From Timema cristinae (taxonomy: Eukaryota > Arthropoda > Insecta > Phasmatodea > Timematidae), in the NCBI GenBank assembly GCA_039000515.1, contig JBCFYV010000897.1:1-64000 (forward strand): DNA of 64,000 nucleotides. The letters run 5' to 3'. Both the position numbers and the translations under genes were made by a program. Below are positions 22,071 to 34,254 of this stretch, one piece after another (within the stretch, counting starts at the first letter, position 1; each line of letters begins with the position of its first letter). The notes beneath the pieces are model-generated. The model made no database searches, had not been told where the DNA came from, and was given only the letters and a program-made list of their open reading frames with translations.

Positions 22071-23186
22071 AGATTTGTTCTTGATCGTTGGGGATGGACA
22101 ATGTTCGATCCTCACATTAATGTGGGGCTGAGAAGTTTCATCAAATCTCTGTATGTAAGTAAATCGATAAGGATGTTTATTAAGTGACGTGTCTTATTAC
22201 CTTGACCAATGAGGTGGAACAATTCAGTTGGGATTATTCAGGGTGTTATGCATTTAGCTGTCAATCTTGAAAATGAACAATGTGTATATTTTACAACAAT
22301 TAATGCCACCGACCCTTTGAGAAGAAGCTACTTATAATGGTGTTGCTTCATATAATGTTTGGAAAATTAGGAAATTCCATTGCGTAAAGCAAGGTATTTC
22401 TTTTAAGGAACCCCACATAGTAATTAATCGTAGTGGGCCTCAGCTGGGTATTATAACCTTCTGATGAACATGGGGTTAATAGTAATTTAATGTTACCGTA
22501 ACTTTGGAACACTAGGCCTATTTTATCGTGTAAATAACAGGTCTATAATCATGTTAGATTTATTCAAATAAAAGGACACGATTGCACAGTATTTAACACA
22601 GTCGGAACGAGACATTATCAATACGCGGCAGCCTTAAAGTTTGAAATTTGGCTGTCGGCGTGCCGCGGGTCTCACCTACAGCGGGGTCTGAAGACCCATT
22701 TTTATCAGTTATAATATAACAAGAAAGCATCTAGAATCTTTCAATTTCATGAAAATACGTCATCTTTCATACATCAGCTATTAAAACGATAAAAAATAAA
22801 CCTACGCCAAAACAGTTAACGGGGGGTGCCTTGTTGTGCACGTTATACTCGAAATAGGGGTTGAAACCTTTTCACAAAAGCTAAGACTTTACAACGGTGT
22901 CACAGAGAATGGTCAAAATAAAAAGACCACCCAGGATTTTTAAATCAGGAGAGAAGATTTGAATACATAAGGAGTAAATAAACTCAATATTGTAAAATTG
23001 TCCATTAACTTGAAATATATTAAGGATGGGAACTTTAGATTTGGAATAGTGTTAAAGGGGAAAATCTACATAATTACAGTATGTAATGTACACCCCAATC
23101 ATACAGTGTAATTATTTGAGAATGTGGCTCCATGTCTTTAAAAGCCTAACCTCATTTGAATATTTACGTACAGTGAGAGACATAAC

Positions 23187-25725
23187 TAGGGTTGCCAGAT
23201 TTTCAAATTAAAAAATGAGACACATGTACTGTATAAATATATAAGATTATTAAAGTCACACAAATGATTTAAAATCTACTAAATTCGGTATATAACCTTC
23301 AAAATTACATACTAGAAAATAATAATCACACTTTTAGCTCACTGACTGATAGTCTTCAACCCCACAGTGTTTCGAAAAAACAAAAATATCTAAAAAAGTT
23401 TGGACAGCGCTTTAACGATATGATAAACATCAGTTAATAATTCTCTGAACTTTGTGCAACTTTTAAAAAGTGTTTGCCATTTAATACATAGAGATACAAT
23501 TCAGAACAAGTCTTATTTTCATTGATTAAGGTCTTCGAAATTCCTCCACTGTGTTTAGTTCCATTCGGTTTCTTTCTTTTGTCCACTGAATGGTCATCAA
23601 TGAAAATATTCGTTCCACATGCGCGTTGTGTGCTGGGATACTGAAAAGGTACTGAAATATTATCGGGATTTCGGAGTATTGAGACTTTTTTTCACAAGTC
23701 TTCATGTAATAGTGCCACTTTTGTTGGTTGGACATTTCACTTCACACTTCTTTTGTTTTCTCCAGCTCGTTTTCTATAAATACACGAATACTTGTCCACT
23801 GTGGGAAAATTCACTGTCATTAACTGTAACTTTGTTTTGTTTAAAACAACACATGTGTCGTCATGTGTCGTCATGTTGGTGGGCTATTGAGAAGCATCCA
23901 CGAAAACACATCACATTTCTGAATTTCATCCAGCTCACCAGGTAATAATGACCAGTTTTATAAAATGTTCGTACTTTTGCCAAAAATGATTCAGCACATT
24001 CTGGTAAAAAATATTTTACCTTTAAAATGTTTCTTACACTAATATGGAAATAGTTGGCTTCAAATCGTTTTTTTAGGATATTTTGTGATTCTTTAAGAGT
24101 TTTCAGAACGTCAATAATGCTTTTGTCACCCCTTCAATCCCCAATGTCTTGATACTCAGAGAGTTTAGTAGACTGTGTACCAACTAAAAGTAAGCTTCAC
24201 TTAAAGGAGAGTAAAATAAATCCAACAAAAATTTTGGAGGGTTTTCCTGTGAGAGGTAATATGTTTTCTAAGCTTCAAACAGTTTTAGAATTATTTCAAC
24301 AGCATTTACCAAAGACAACCACTGTGTCTTGTAATGAGAAAGAACTGTTTGATATTGAACGCCAACACACTAACAAAACTCTTTTAAATGTTAATTTCGT
24401 ACTGTGTATTTACTAAAATGTGAAAATATTTTCATGACAGCGACTTCAACATTTTCTGATAAAGTATCTGCAGCAGTACGCATTGTATTATGTACCAAAC
24501 GTGCAGGGCCTCAAACAGCCTCCATGGCACCATTTAATGCAGCTTTCAATTTAAAGAAAGCATTGTTAATTCCCTGACGTTCACGCCCACCAAAATTAAT
24601 ATTGAAGTTATCATCACAAAATTAAATACATTTGTTTGCATCTACTCAATATGTTTTCAATGTGTTGATGCACAGTTCCACTATAGAATCATATGTTTCA
24701 TTTGACAGTGAAGCAACTAGCAACAGCTATACTTCCATTTTGTTCTTAGTGGTAAGGTACTGTTCAACAATAGGAAATATCTTTTCGTTATTATGACTAT
24801 ACGAGTCTATAGACATTGCATAGAAATGGTCTTCTTTGATATCAGAGATAGTCTGTTTTACAGATTAGAGTGCAATTACATTATTTGTTTTACCAAAGTA
24901 GTACATTTAGTTCGGTTATTGGAAGAGTTTGCAGCAATCTTAGAAACGGGGAATAAAGTTTGAAATTTTTTATTGTTACAGTCACTTGTATTGAAGGATT
25001 AGTGATGCTTGACATTATGGTAAGCCATTGATATTTCGACTGCAATTACTTTGTCTTTTTAGTCTGTATAATTTTAATGAAATAGCTACTTACAATTTTT
25101 GAAGAAGATGGAATCTGTAATTTTTTTTTTTTGAGTACGAATGGGCTAAATAATATCCACTGTACCACCATGAGAGATACTGAATGTACAACTGTACAAC
25201 TTGCACGTAGCTTTATTGTCATTATTGCCCCTTCCAATGAGATCCCACCCCTTTATGTACTCAACACTAAATGGAAATGTTGGTTTTGACATATTGTTTG
25301 GAACACTTATTAAACACAAACACGATTATTGCTGAGTCAGTAGTCACCCCAAATTCTAAATATAATCCTGGTACATATTGACTATTGTACATCAGACAGC
25401 CCAGACACTACTGACACTGACTTGACAAGAGACACGTCCCTCCATGCTGCTAGTTTCGTTCCAAAGAGTTTAGAGAGGGGAGAGAGGACTGTAGTTTAGC
25501 TCCAGAAATCACCTCCGAGTGAAGACCACTGATTTCAGCACGTCCAGCATGCAATCATAACCTGTGTTATTTAAATTAAACTAGTTTACTGGATGTACAT
25601 ATTTAAATTTTGTAATCTAATTATTTTCACATAATTTCATTTAATTTTTGTAAAATATGGGACAGTCTGGTGTCCTAACGACATCTTTTGGGACATTAAA
25701 AAAAACGGGACACCTTGCAACCCCA
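23187..25725 (-). mobile_element. 2.5-kb decayed hAT transposon (KIAA1586-like type)
   Basis: The left end TAGGGTTGCCAGATTTTCAA and the complement of the right end (TGGGGTTGCAAGGTGTCC) form terminal inverted repeats. The flanks GACATAAC (23179-23186) and GAAGTAAG (25726-25733) share 5 of 8 positions and are probably a mutated 8-bp duplication. The transposase lies on the minus strand. It has a BED-finger neighbourhood, AYHNVKHHQSFNTSDC and FPVSKIAANSSNNRTKC (about 25040-24900), and a C-terminal dimerisation domain PAHNAHVERIFSLM then QWTKERNRMEL (23690-23560). Stops and frameshifts throughout show the element is dead. Confidence 0.8.
23526..23735 (-). pseudogene. hAT transposase C-terminal (dimerisation) fragment
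   Basis: A 69-codon open frame at the 3' end of the element at 23187-25725. The signature is FQYLFSIPAHNAHVERIFSL followed by QWTKERNRMELNTVEEFRRP. This matches the conserved hAT C-terminal region, in which the A/N-x-x-x-ER-x-FS core mediates dimerisation. It is the longest preserved piece of the transposase. Confidence 0.82.
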
Positions 25726-26729
25726 GAAGTAAGCCCATGCATCCTACCAACTAGTTCGCAAAGCGCAGGGGCTATAACAGGATGATTCACACCGTAGTAG
25801 TGCTTTAGCAAAGGTCACTTTGTGTAGCTCTTCTTCCTAACTCAGAAATTTTCCCATATTTCTCACTTGTCATAATATACTCTCGAAATTTGGCTCGGCC
25901 ACAGGAAAAACATGTTGAAAGATATTGAAGATAGAATTAGAACAGAGCAATTGATATACAATTTGGACTTCAATGAAGATATTTTTAGAGTGAGGTCAGA
26001 GTGAACTCAACCAAAATGTAAGGTCTCTCTCGGACAAGAACGTGAAGGACTTGAGTCTTTTTCTACCCGACAATTTGAACAGATGTATATTATATGGAGA
26101 CTATGTGAGATAGACTACAAACGACTGTCAAATTGAATTACAAACTTTGAATACAAACAACCCTCTATTGAACACAGAACAGCTTACCGTAGACATAAAA
26201 GTATTATAGAGTGTTCTAGATCCAGTAGGAGAAGTGTGTTTTAAAATAAAATATTTCTTATAATCAATTTATTCCTGCTTAAGCTCAGATTTGAGGTCTG
26301 TGTTGCCTTTGCAATGGCTTCATCGGGTATAATCGCTACTTTGTTAGACGGGGTAAGAAAACCAAATGTGAAATTTAAATTGCCTTTACATTTTTCTAAC
26401 ACAAAATTTCCAAGCAATGGTTCACATCAATCTACTGCACAGAATATCTCATATTTCTTGAAAGTTAACAATATATACAGTTAAAAATCAAAGATGTTAT
26501 AATACTAATGAATGGAGTAGATAAGGGAATCAATATAATACGACTTATGTGATTTTTACGATTTTAACGTTGACATTCTTATATTGGTTCAAGGTAGCTC
26601 TACTTATTTACTCCAGTCATTTTTATTATAACATCTGTGTTTTTTAATTTCATACATTGTAAAATTTCAAGAAACTTTAAAAGTGCCTCATATAATTACC
26701 TAAATGTATGCTAAAATTATTATTATATT

Positions 26730-27660
26730 ATCATTGCTTATATTATGGAATGAGATTACAATGTGGAATATGACCTCAATTGAAGAAATAGATAGAACTC
26801 TGAGAGATCTCAGAAGCAACAATGTGCTCATAGAAGGCATCACCATATTGTTCTCAGGAGACTTCAGACAAACTCTATCAGTCATTCCGAGTCACTAGAA
26901 CTGATGAGGTCAACGCCTGCCCGAAAATATCTTACATATGCCCAGAAGTTTTGAAACTTTCCCTGTCAACCAACATGCCCATTCGCCTGTGCAAAGACAA
27001 AAACTAGACTTATTTGTTGATGTATTGCTGAAACCTCACAATGGAGTCTTCGCAGTATGAAAGCAAAGTGTCCTTGAGTAAATCTCAGATATGCGTCGGG
27101 GTCAATGATATCCATTACTTAGTCAATTTTATTTACCCCGATATGCCTTCTGTAAAATAAGTCTTTACCAGTAAACCCTTGTGAAACTTTCACATATTCT
27201 ACCTTCCCCTCCCCCTAAAAAAAAGATTTAGTCTTTTGTTGGATTGTTTAAATTAAATACTCAGCAAAGTATATACACAAAATAGCAAAGAGAGTTTATT
27301 TTCGGTAATTGATAGAAAAATATTGTTAGATTTTTATTTTAACTTTAATTTTAAACAAACAATGTGTTTTAACGTAAACCGAGTATGCTATGTCAGAAGT
27401 TGGTAAAAAAAATCCCATCCACTGATACCATATTCAGGTTTCACTAAGGAAGAATGGCTGGGGAGTCCAAGAATACTCATGATTCCATCAGATCTGCCCA
27501 CCTAGTTTAAATGGATTCGATTTTCCATCAAGGTTTGCTATGCTATGACCATGGCAAGGACAAACCTTGAAGGTGACAGTCGTATGTCTCTACAGGAAAT
27601 GTTTCTCCCATGGACAACTATTCGTGGTGTGTTTCCATGGTAGTTCTACCAGTAACCTGT
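26730..27660 (+). pseudogene. Helitron Rep-helicase relic (Pif1-like helicase domain)
   Basis: The frame 26704-26898 contains WNEITM, IDRTLRDLRSNN and TILFSGDFRQTLSVIPSH, helicase motifs II-III of Pif1-like Helitron helicases (the D-E pair is changed in WNE). Later pieces in other frames are LKLSLSTNMPIRL near 26950, then SPRILMIPSDLPT (27456) and RFSIKVCYAMTMA (27520), with FSHGQL-like text near 27610. They follow the order of the helicase C-terminal half. Stops and frameshifts make it non-functional. Rep and N-terminal parts are not seen. Confidence 0.78.
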
Positions 27661-29592
27661 AAATGTTCACTTCTGATGATAAAACCACTAACGTCGTTTA
27701 CAAAGAGTACATGCCTTAAATTGTGTAACTTTATTTCCTTCAATTAATACAAATATTTTATGTATTAAATCTTAAAACAAAAATATTCACATGACATTAA
27801 ATGTTTTGATTCTGGAGATACATCTTTTATTAACTCCGATGATTTCACCGTGGTAATATTTACCTAATACGTTGCGTGATTTCTTCTGTGTGTGGACAGT
27901 TAAAAACTGCGTGCATTTGAAATGTTATTGTTTTAATTAACATGTTTTTAAAACTGGCTCTAACGCGAATGAGATTGTGGCTAAAAGCGAATTTTAAATA
28001 AGATATTTAAATCGATTAAAATTTTCTAGAATCTCTTATTGGGGGGTGGAGAGGGGATAAATTAACATATGAGTCAACGCAGGTAGAAACTCTCTCCCAC
28101 CAAATAAATTCTTTGTTAAGGCCCTTTTTAATATTATGATAATTATCGATACTGTCAATGCATCACAAATACAATCCCACACTGGTCGAACCAAGGGTAT
28201 TTTGATAGCGATTCGTTTGATCCGGGGTAAAATTGATTCCACAGACATGAGCTGTAACCACTCCCTCTTCAGTCACAAGTTTAGTTAAGGCAGCTAAAGG
28301 TTGGTGCAACCTGACCGTATCTCATTGATTCAGTAGAGTTCTATAATAGCTATATATTTAATACGCGAAGTAATTCCTTTCGACAGTGAGTCACAAAGAT
28401 CTACTAAATAGATTTTCATCACTTAAAAAAAAAGATAACTTTACCAATAAGAATTTCTAAAAAAATTCCAAAACTAGCTTAAAGAGTATCCACAATTTTT
28501 GAAAATGACCATTTGTTTCGACAGCAATTTTCTCAAGTCTTACCAAATCAATTTTGATTTGATTTTTGAAAATTAGTATAGTAAAAATATTTATTTAAGA
28601 ATTATCATGTCAAAGTTTACTTATTTTTTTTTAATGAAAACCAAATTCATACATAATTTACGTCAGTTATTAAATTCATGGTAGGGTTATCGAGCTCATT
28701 AAAAAGTTGTTCAAGACTCCAAATAAAAGTCTTGAACCGTAGAGTTGTACAGTAATCATAAAATATGTGAGCTGTCACTTGGCTTTCCTACAAACTTTGA
28801 GTCTTGGTCGAGTAAAAATGTAGACCTTGGCGTTTTTTCGACTTGGTACAACTCGTTTTTCGAAAACGGATAAAAACCCAATCGGGAATATTTCCCGTCC
28901 TCATCCTGAGTGATACAAGGCGTACGCCATTGTGTATCCTAACTGTATACGCCTTGTGCGTAAAAAGGTTCCTGTTAAAAAAATCCAACATCCCAGTTCC
29001 TAAAATACGTTTACTGTTTTCAAACACGCGACTTTATTTTTGATCATCGTAACACGTCATTTATAGCGTGCAAAAAATACTTCGTTTTAAAACAGAAGGC
29101 ATATCTTATTTTAATTATTATGTTTCCTATTCTCTTTAAATCCTGATATTCTCTCCGTATTACTGCATAGACTATAAAACCTGTGGGGAAAAAGAAACAA
29201 AATAAATAAGATCTGTGGGTGAATTTTTGTTTCTAAAGAGTAACATATCGGCACATGGGCCATCAAGACCAATAGAAGAGTGAATTTGGTTTCCGATATT
29301 TTTATATGTATATTACATTTTATATTGTGAATATAAAACTAGATTTAGGTTAACGGAGGATAATAAGACCTGCGCAAAAACATAATATAATATACATGAG
29401 AATCATGGTATAAGGGTGGTTGAAAAGTTAATAAAACTACTGTCAAATCATGTAATCTGTTGTCACTTTTGATAGATAATACCAATTTTTATCAAATAAT
29501 AATATACCTAGTATAATTGTAGTGTTGAACACAAAAAAGTTTGTATTTGATAAAATACCCTTTACTATAAAATCAAGATTTACTGATGTCTG

Positions 29593-29857
29593 GGGTGACC
29601 TGGTGGTCTAGGGGTAAGGTGTCAGACTTCTGTGCGGGCGGCCGGGGTTCAATCCTCGGTCCCGGCACAGATTTATCTGATTACCAAACCCTTCCTTCAC
29701 CTCTGACAAGACATCTTGTGAATGTGGGGAATGCCAGGCCGCCGCCGTGGTTCGGATTCCACGTTAAACTGTAGGTCCTTCATTTCATCCCACAATCACC
29801 CTACCATTACACATTAGCGTAAGTGCGTATAACCAGAACGGGTAGTAAGACGCGCTG

Positions 29858-29900
<43 letters not shown>
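29593..29900 (+). mobile_element. tRNA-derived SINE, GGTGACCTGG head, full length with TSD
   Basis: The head GGGTGACCTGGTGGTCTAGG has the A box at its 3' half, and GGGGTTCAATCCTCGGTCCC is the B box. A unique body follows (CTTCCTTCACCTCTGACAAG, GTTCGGATTCCACGTTAAAC), then the shared tail (GTATAACCAGAACGGGTAGT) and (AAT)n. TACTGATGTCTG occurs exactly at both sides (29581-29592, 29901-29912). The open frame 29586-29774 is SINE sequence. Confidence 0.93.
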
Positions 29901-29904
<4 letters not shown>

Positions 29905-30495
29905 GATGTCTGCAACACTTTTGCTTTTGTTCACATCTCGAACACAAAGCTGTGTTGGTCGAGTTAAACTATTTGTGCGCTGTCTAGAAGTAATAGGTTT
30001 TCGCATTTGCAAAAGGCTTGAATAGCGTCACATCCTACGAGATATGTTGTTCGCGTGCAGTACAATGGAAATGATGGTGCCTAGGAGTAAGTAATAAGTT
30101 TATGTAAATATACAATATATTTAGTACTTTGCTATCGTGCCTTCTTCCTCCGGTCTGGACTATACCAATAGTAATGTGTCTTCGGCGTCATTCAGGACAG
30201 CAGTTTTGAGCATGTCTGTCCATGTCGGTCCTGTTGGCTGTAGATTTGAGGCACAGTTTTGTGAAGGTGCTTGTATTAAATATACTTATGTAATAGTATT
30301 AATTTATAGTTTCCTCCGCATTTTAATTTTCATTACGTGCATTTTAACTACACCTACATTTTTTTTAGCATTGCGTCATACTACCTGTTCAGGTTACACG
30401 TATAGGACTACTAACTTATTCTAATGAATTGAAGCGTGTGGATGAATAAGGGCCTATGTCACATTTAAGCATATGTTGAGTTTTTGGTGGAAAAA

Positions 30496-30772
30496 GGTGA
30501 CCTGGCGGTCTAGGGGTAAGGTGTCAGACTTCTATGCTGGCGGCCGGGGTTCAATCCTAGGTCCCGGCAAAGATTTATCTGATTCCCAAACCCTTCCTTC
30601 ACCTCTGACAAGACATCTTGTGAATGTGTGGAATGCCAGGCCTCCACCATGGTTCGGATTCCACGTTAAACTGTAAGTCCTTCATTTCATCTCACAATCA
30701 CCCTACCATTACACATTAGCGTGAGTGCGTATAACCCGAACGGGTAGTAAGACCTAGTGCTAATAATAATAA
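30496..30772 (+). mobile_element. tRNA-derived SINE, GGTGACCTGG head, second copy with TSD
   Basis: Same family as the copy 900 bp upstream. The target duplication TTTGGTGGAAAA is at 30483-30494 and 30773-30784. The tail reads GTATAACCCGAACGGGTAGT and ends in four AAT units. The open frame 30473-30676 is SINE sequence. Confidence 0.92.
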
Positions 30773-31392
30773 TTTGGTGGAAAAGAGGTCTACATAAAGT
30801 CCTCTTACCGCCCAATAAGGTAGTTGTAATATTTTCCGTGAGATGTCAGTACAAGCCAGTGTTTGTCTTCAGAGCGAAGCTTGATTTGCTCTGGAATAAA
30901 GGTATATGTGCAGTAGTCACGTTGGGTGGTCCGAGCAGGTGTATTATTATTATTATTATTATTTATTCTTGCTGTTGAAATGTTTATTTTTGTGACAAAA
31001 CAAGATATTGCTATAGAGTAACATATATTTCATTTTCTGATATTAAAATAAAACCATAGTATAGTATTGTGTTAAAGAATATTTATAATGTGAAAGAAAG
31101 GCATGACTTTGTCTTCATCCTGGCTTCATTAATTGATTAATTCATGCAAACCTGAAACCCTGAATTTGCCTATTTTATGTTAAATATCAGAAGACAATAT
31201 TTTCAGGTGAAATAATATTGCACTAAAGGGTTTTCGTAGTATGGTGGAAAAAGGGTCTATGTAACCTGCTTGGATACCACAGACGATTATTACTCTCAAA
31301 AGTTTGAAAATGTATTTTCTCAAAACTTATCAATTGTAACATAGACCCATATTCGACCGCACATTTCAATTGTATGAGGAAGTTTGAATTTA

Positions 31393-31556
31393 GAGGTTGT
31401 GCACCCATATTAACGTGGAAGGAGAGTGGAAAACTATTTAGGAAAACCTAACCACATTACATCCGAACGGGATTCAAACCCCGATCTCCCTGTCATAGGC
31501 AGTCTAATCTATTGCTAAAGTGACGCCTTAAGCCAAATGGCTACCAAAGCAGTTTA
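31393..31556 (-). mobile_element. SINE, GTGGCC-type, reverse, tail lost
   Basis: On plus: GTGCACCCATATTAACGTGG, body GAGAGTGGAAAACTATTTAG, B box (complement) GGGATTCAAACCCCGATCTC and head GACGCCTTAAGCCAAATGGC. The 3' tail is absent. Confidence 0.72.
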
Positions 31557-31569
31557 TAACCACTCTATT

Positions 31570-31740
31570 GGGGTAGAACTAAGAGGGAGAATTTAGAGTA
31601 AATGCATGCGCATTTCCATGGAGAGAGAATGTAAAACCATTTTGGAAAAGCTACCCTCAGTACACCCATCCAGGATTCGAACCACGACCTCATTACTGGC
31701 AAACCAGACTGGATGAGCCTAACAATCAGTTCACGTGTTC
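31570..31740 (-). mobile_element. SINE fragment, reverse, adjacent to the previous one
   Basis: On plus: GGGGTAGAACTAAGAGGGAG, CATTTCCATGGAGAGAGAAT, GGAAAAGCTACCCTCAGTAC and the complementary B box CCAGGATTCGAACCACGACC. Degenerate head, no tail. Confidence 0.65.
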
Positions 31741-32702
31741 GTGGATGTGAGTTGTCTTTAGTAAGATATTTGGGTTAAACAACACTAACTTACACAAAAT
31801 ATTAATATTAACATATTTTATAATATAAAATTATGTTAGTTTTAATTAAAAGCGGAAAAGGTGAAATTATGTTATTGCATTAAGTGTTCAAAAATAGTAG
31901 TTTTAATTTAAATACCTCTCACCTATTTATATTTAATTAGTGCTAAAATTAACACTAAAGTATTATCCTCCTAAATCCATACCCCTATTTTTAATAGGGT
32001 ACCTTACTTTGACACAGAACCCTTATTTGAATGGGGATATTATCAATGTGTATTAATAAATTACCTTTTTCTATGCATTAATAAGTTTTACTTGTTTAAG
32101 TGGAGTTTGTAAATAAAAAATGTAAATATGTATTAAATTTATCAGTTGGCACCAATAAAACTAACTAAAAATATTAAATAATTACTTATTAATAATACTA
32201 TTAATTTTGATATGTTGGCTCACCTAATTTTATGAGGATTTCAATGCTGAGTTTTAGTAATGTAAAAAATTATGCTCAAGCTAGGTACATCGGTTTTAAA
32301 ATAATTGTCTTGAATTATAAACCAAATCTTGGAAAAAATTATTAAATTATAGGAAATATAAATATAATAAATTAAAAGTAGTAACTAAAACTTTTTTTGT
32401 TACCATGAATTCATTATAACATTTTATACAGTTAGTTAAGTGTTAAATTAATAAATTGGATTTGGTTTTTAATTTTGTACCATTATCATGTCAAGGCTGA
32501 ACCATCAATATATATCTAAAACAAATTTAATTTCAAAACTAAAGAAAGAATTTCAAATTCGAATTCTTGACCTTTTAAGTATAAAGCGTTTTGAGCTTAT
32601 ACATTTTTCTGATTATAGATTATTAGTTTTATCAACATATTTAAAACATGCATTTAACACTTCAGAAATATAGATTTTATATTTTCTTTTTCTTTTTTTT
32701 AG

Positions 32703-32788
32703 GTGAAACCAATAATGATGGAATATTATTGAGAGCTTCAAATATCTTTCCACTATTCCTATTGTGCCTTGTCTCCATTGTATTCTAG
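32703..32788 (+). CDS. terminal exon: completes last EB Cys and encodes a GPI-anchor-like tail
   Basis: An AG acceptor after a long pyrimidine tract (32677-32702) precedes 86 bp ending in TAG at 32786-32788. Joined in phase 1 to exon 5, it reads C-ETNNDGILLRASN, then IFPLFLLCLVSIVF and stop. A small-residue cluster (NNDG) is followed by a short spacer and a 13-14 residue hydrophobic end with no charged tail. This is the layout of a GPI-attachment signal. A very short C-terminal transmembrane anchor is the alternative. No other downstream exon is needed. Confidence 0.77.
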
Positions 32789-33029
32789 AAAATGGTGATG
32801 CCTGATGAGTGAAGACAGTATAACCAACTTCACAATAATTAAAAGTTTATAAACTATTCAATAACACAATAGTGTCCACTTGTTCTTCTATGTATTTAAT
32901 ATTAAAACTTGTACTATATTTTGTCTACTTATATTATTGTTGTGTGTCAAACGCATAGGAGAGGAACTTTACAATATTGATTGCTCATTAGTAAGAAAGT
33001 TTACATTTAGTTATAAACAACAAAATAAA
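32789..33029 (+). other. probable 3' UTR with polyadenylation signals
   Basis: The AT-rich sequence after the TAG has an ATTAAA variant at 32840-32845 and a canonical AATAAA at 33024-33029. Either could be used. Ribosome scanning and ORF content do not apply here, and the open frame at 32880-33113 is a chance ORF. Confidence 0.45.
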
Positions 33030-33039
33030 TTGATAAGAA

Positions 33040-34250
33040 TTAAGAAAAAGTATAAACAAACGTTTAAGTTCATTTTACCTTTTCTTAATTTTTATCAATT
33101 ACCAATGCTATGAAATTATTTATCCAGTGATCCTTCTTATTGTTAAAAAAAAAAAAGAGAGAAAAGTTTCTTCAGCAAGAGTAGTAAAAATAAACCACTT
33201 TTGTTTTGTTCATTTGAGACTAAATTTAGTGAGATGAGATCTATATATCCCTCACAAATGTAATATAAACGCGTAAGAGTTGACTAAAAAAAAAAACGAA
33301 GATAAACTGGGGGTTATAATGAGGGTTTTTAAACTTATTTAATACGAGTATTTGCATTGACAAAAGTGAGGCCTTCGTTAGTATGCTTCTTAAATATATG
33401 GGGAATTTATTATTTAGTAATATATCTGGATTAGGTAAATCATTAGTTTGGGTTAGTTTAATTTAGGTGCTTAGATACTGGATAGGACATAAACAACGAT
33501 ATTAAATTTTATATTTACATTTAAAAAAAACAAATGAACATAATAATTCGAGCTCAGAACCTTTGTCTTAAGGCACCAAAGATATACTTATGTATTTAAA
33601 TATTTTTAACGGTATCATTAGTCCATCATGACACTTACAAATCTATCTAATGACCCATTTAATTTTCACCAATCTTCCAAACATGAGTTGTAGCCTTGAC
33701 TTGGGGTAGATTGACATAGCTTGCCAAAGTGACAACACATTTACGATTCAAATGAATACGGAATTTTATTTTGTAATTTTTGAGATGTTAATAAACGCCC
33801 ATATTAACGTGAACGGACTAAGTTAATAAATTTTTTTTTTTGTAATTACATTTAAATCTTTTATGTGATATTTCCTTACTTAATTAAGCACTGAATTTAT
33901 TACAAATCAACCACTACCATGTGAACGAACAACTGCCATTGCGAGTATTATAAAAACAAGAAGCTTTCATGAACACTTGTGTGTTTTACTGCAGGCTCTA
34001 GTTTACAGATATATGTAATTATAAACATGTCAGAAGAGATATAGGCTACAATTTACCTTACATTATAAAATTAGATTAGTCTTATTTCCCTGTCTTTTTT
34101 TTAAAGAAAAAGCAGACCCAAATATGTTTTGAAAAAGAAAGTTTGAATTACTTGTATTCTATAGATACAACCATTACTATTTCCAGCATTTTTTACTCGA
34201 GTCATATATTTTTTTCAATACCAACTGTCTAGGCCGGTCATATCTTAATC
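33040..34250. other. AT-rich intergenic DNA
   Basis: Nothing supported apart from homopolymer runs (A at 33146, T at 33832). Begins the gene-free part of the window downstream of the EB gene. Confidence 0.45.
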
Positions 34251-34254
34251 GATC

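Larger units (their letters stand above)
19757..32702. other. intron 5 (12.9 kb)
   Basis: The interval between EB exon 5 and the terminal exon. It contains the hAT element 23187-25725, the Helitron helicase relic 26730-27660, SINEs at 21839, 29593, 30496, 31393 and 31570, and microsatellites. The stretches 20160-21040, 22080-23170, 27670-29580 and 31745-32660 are AT-rich and hold nothing I can assign. Confidence 0.6.
4330..33029 (+). other. host gene span: multi-module EB-type cysteine-rich, predicted GPI-anchored surface protein (3' part)
   Basis: Six plus-strand exons form a consistent chain with every intron in phase 1. Donors are GTGAGT (4480), GTAGAC (8047), GTAAAA (14319), GTGAGA (16539) and GTGAGT (19757), and each exon is preceded by an AG acceptor. 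Five internal exons each encode one six-Cys module. The last exon encodes a hydrophobic C-terminus and is followed by a 3' UTR. About 250 residues are visible. Intron sizes are about 3.4, 6.1, 2.1, 2.9 and 12.9 kb. The EB module (PF01683-like) and tail indicate an extracellular, membrane-tethered protein. Arthropod relatives are often named prion-like Q/N-rich domain-bearing protein 25 or EB-domain protein, and the molecular function is unknown. Start codon and signal peptide must lie upstream of the window. Additional weak exons in the large introns cannot be excluded. Confidence 0.8.

Noticed and set aside
23619..23945. 108-codon plus ORF
   Set aside because: It is opposite to the hAT transposase C-terminus (minus strand), which has the recognisable domain.
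29593..29670. Possible tRNA gene at the start of the SINE
   Set aside because: The head is followed by the common SINE body and tail and flanked by a target duplication. It is a tRNA-derived SINE.
30137..30424. Candidate extra EB exon (ORF with several Cys: VGCRFEAQFCEGAC)
   Set aside because: The Cys spacing does not match the EB pattern, there is no C-x-C pair, and no phase-1 splice sites frame it.
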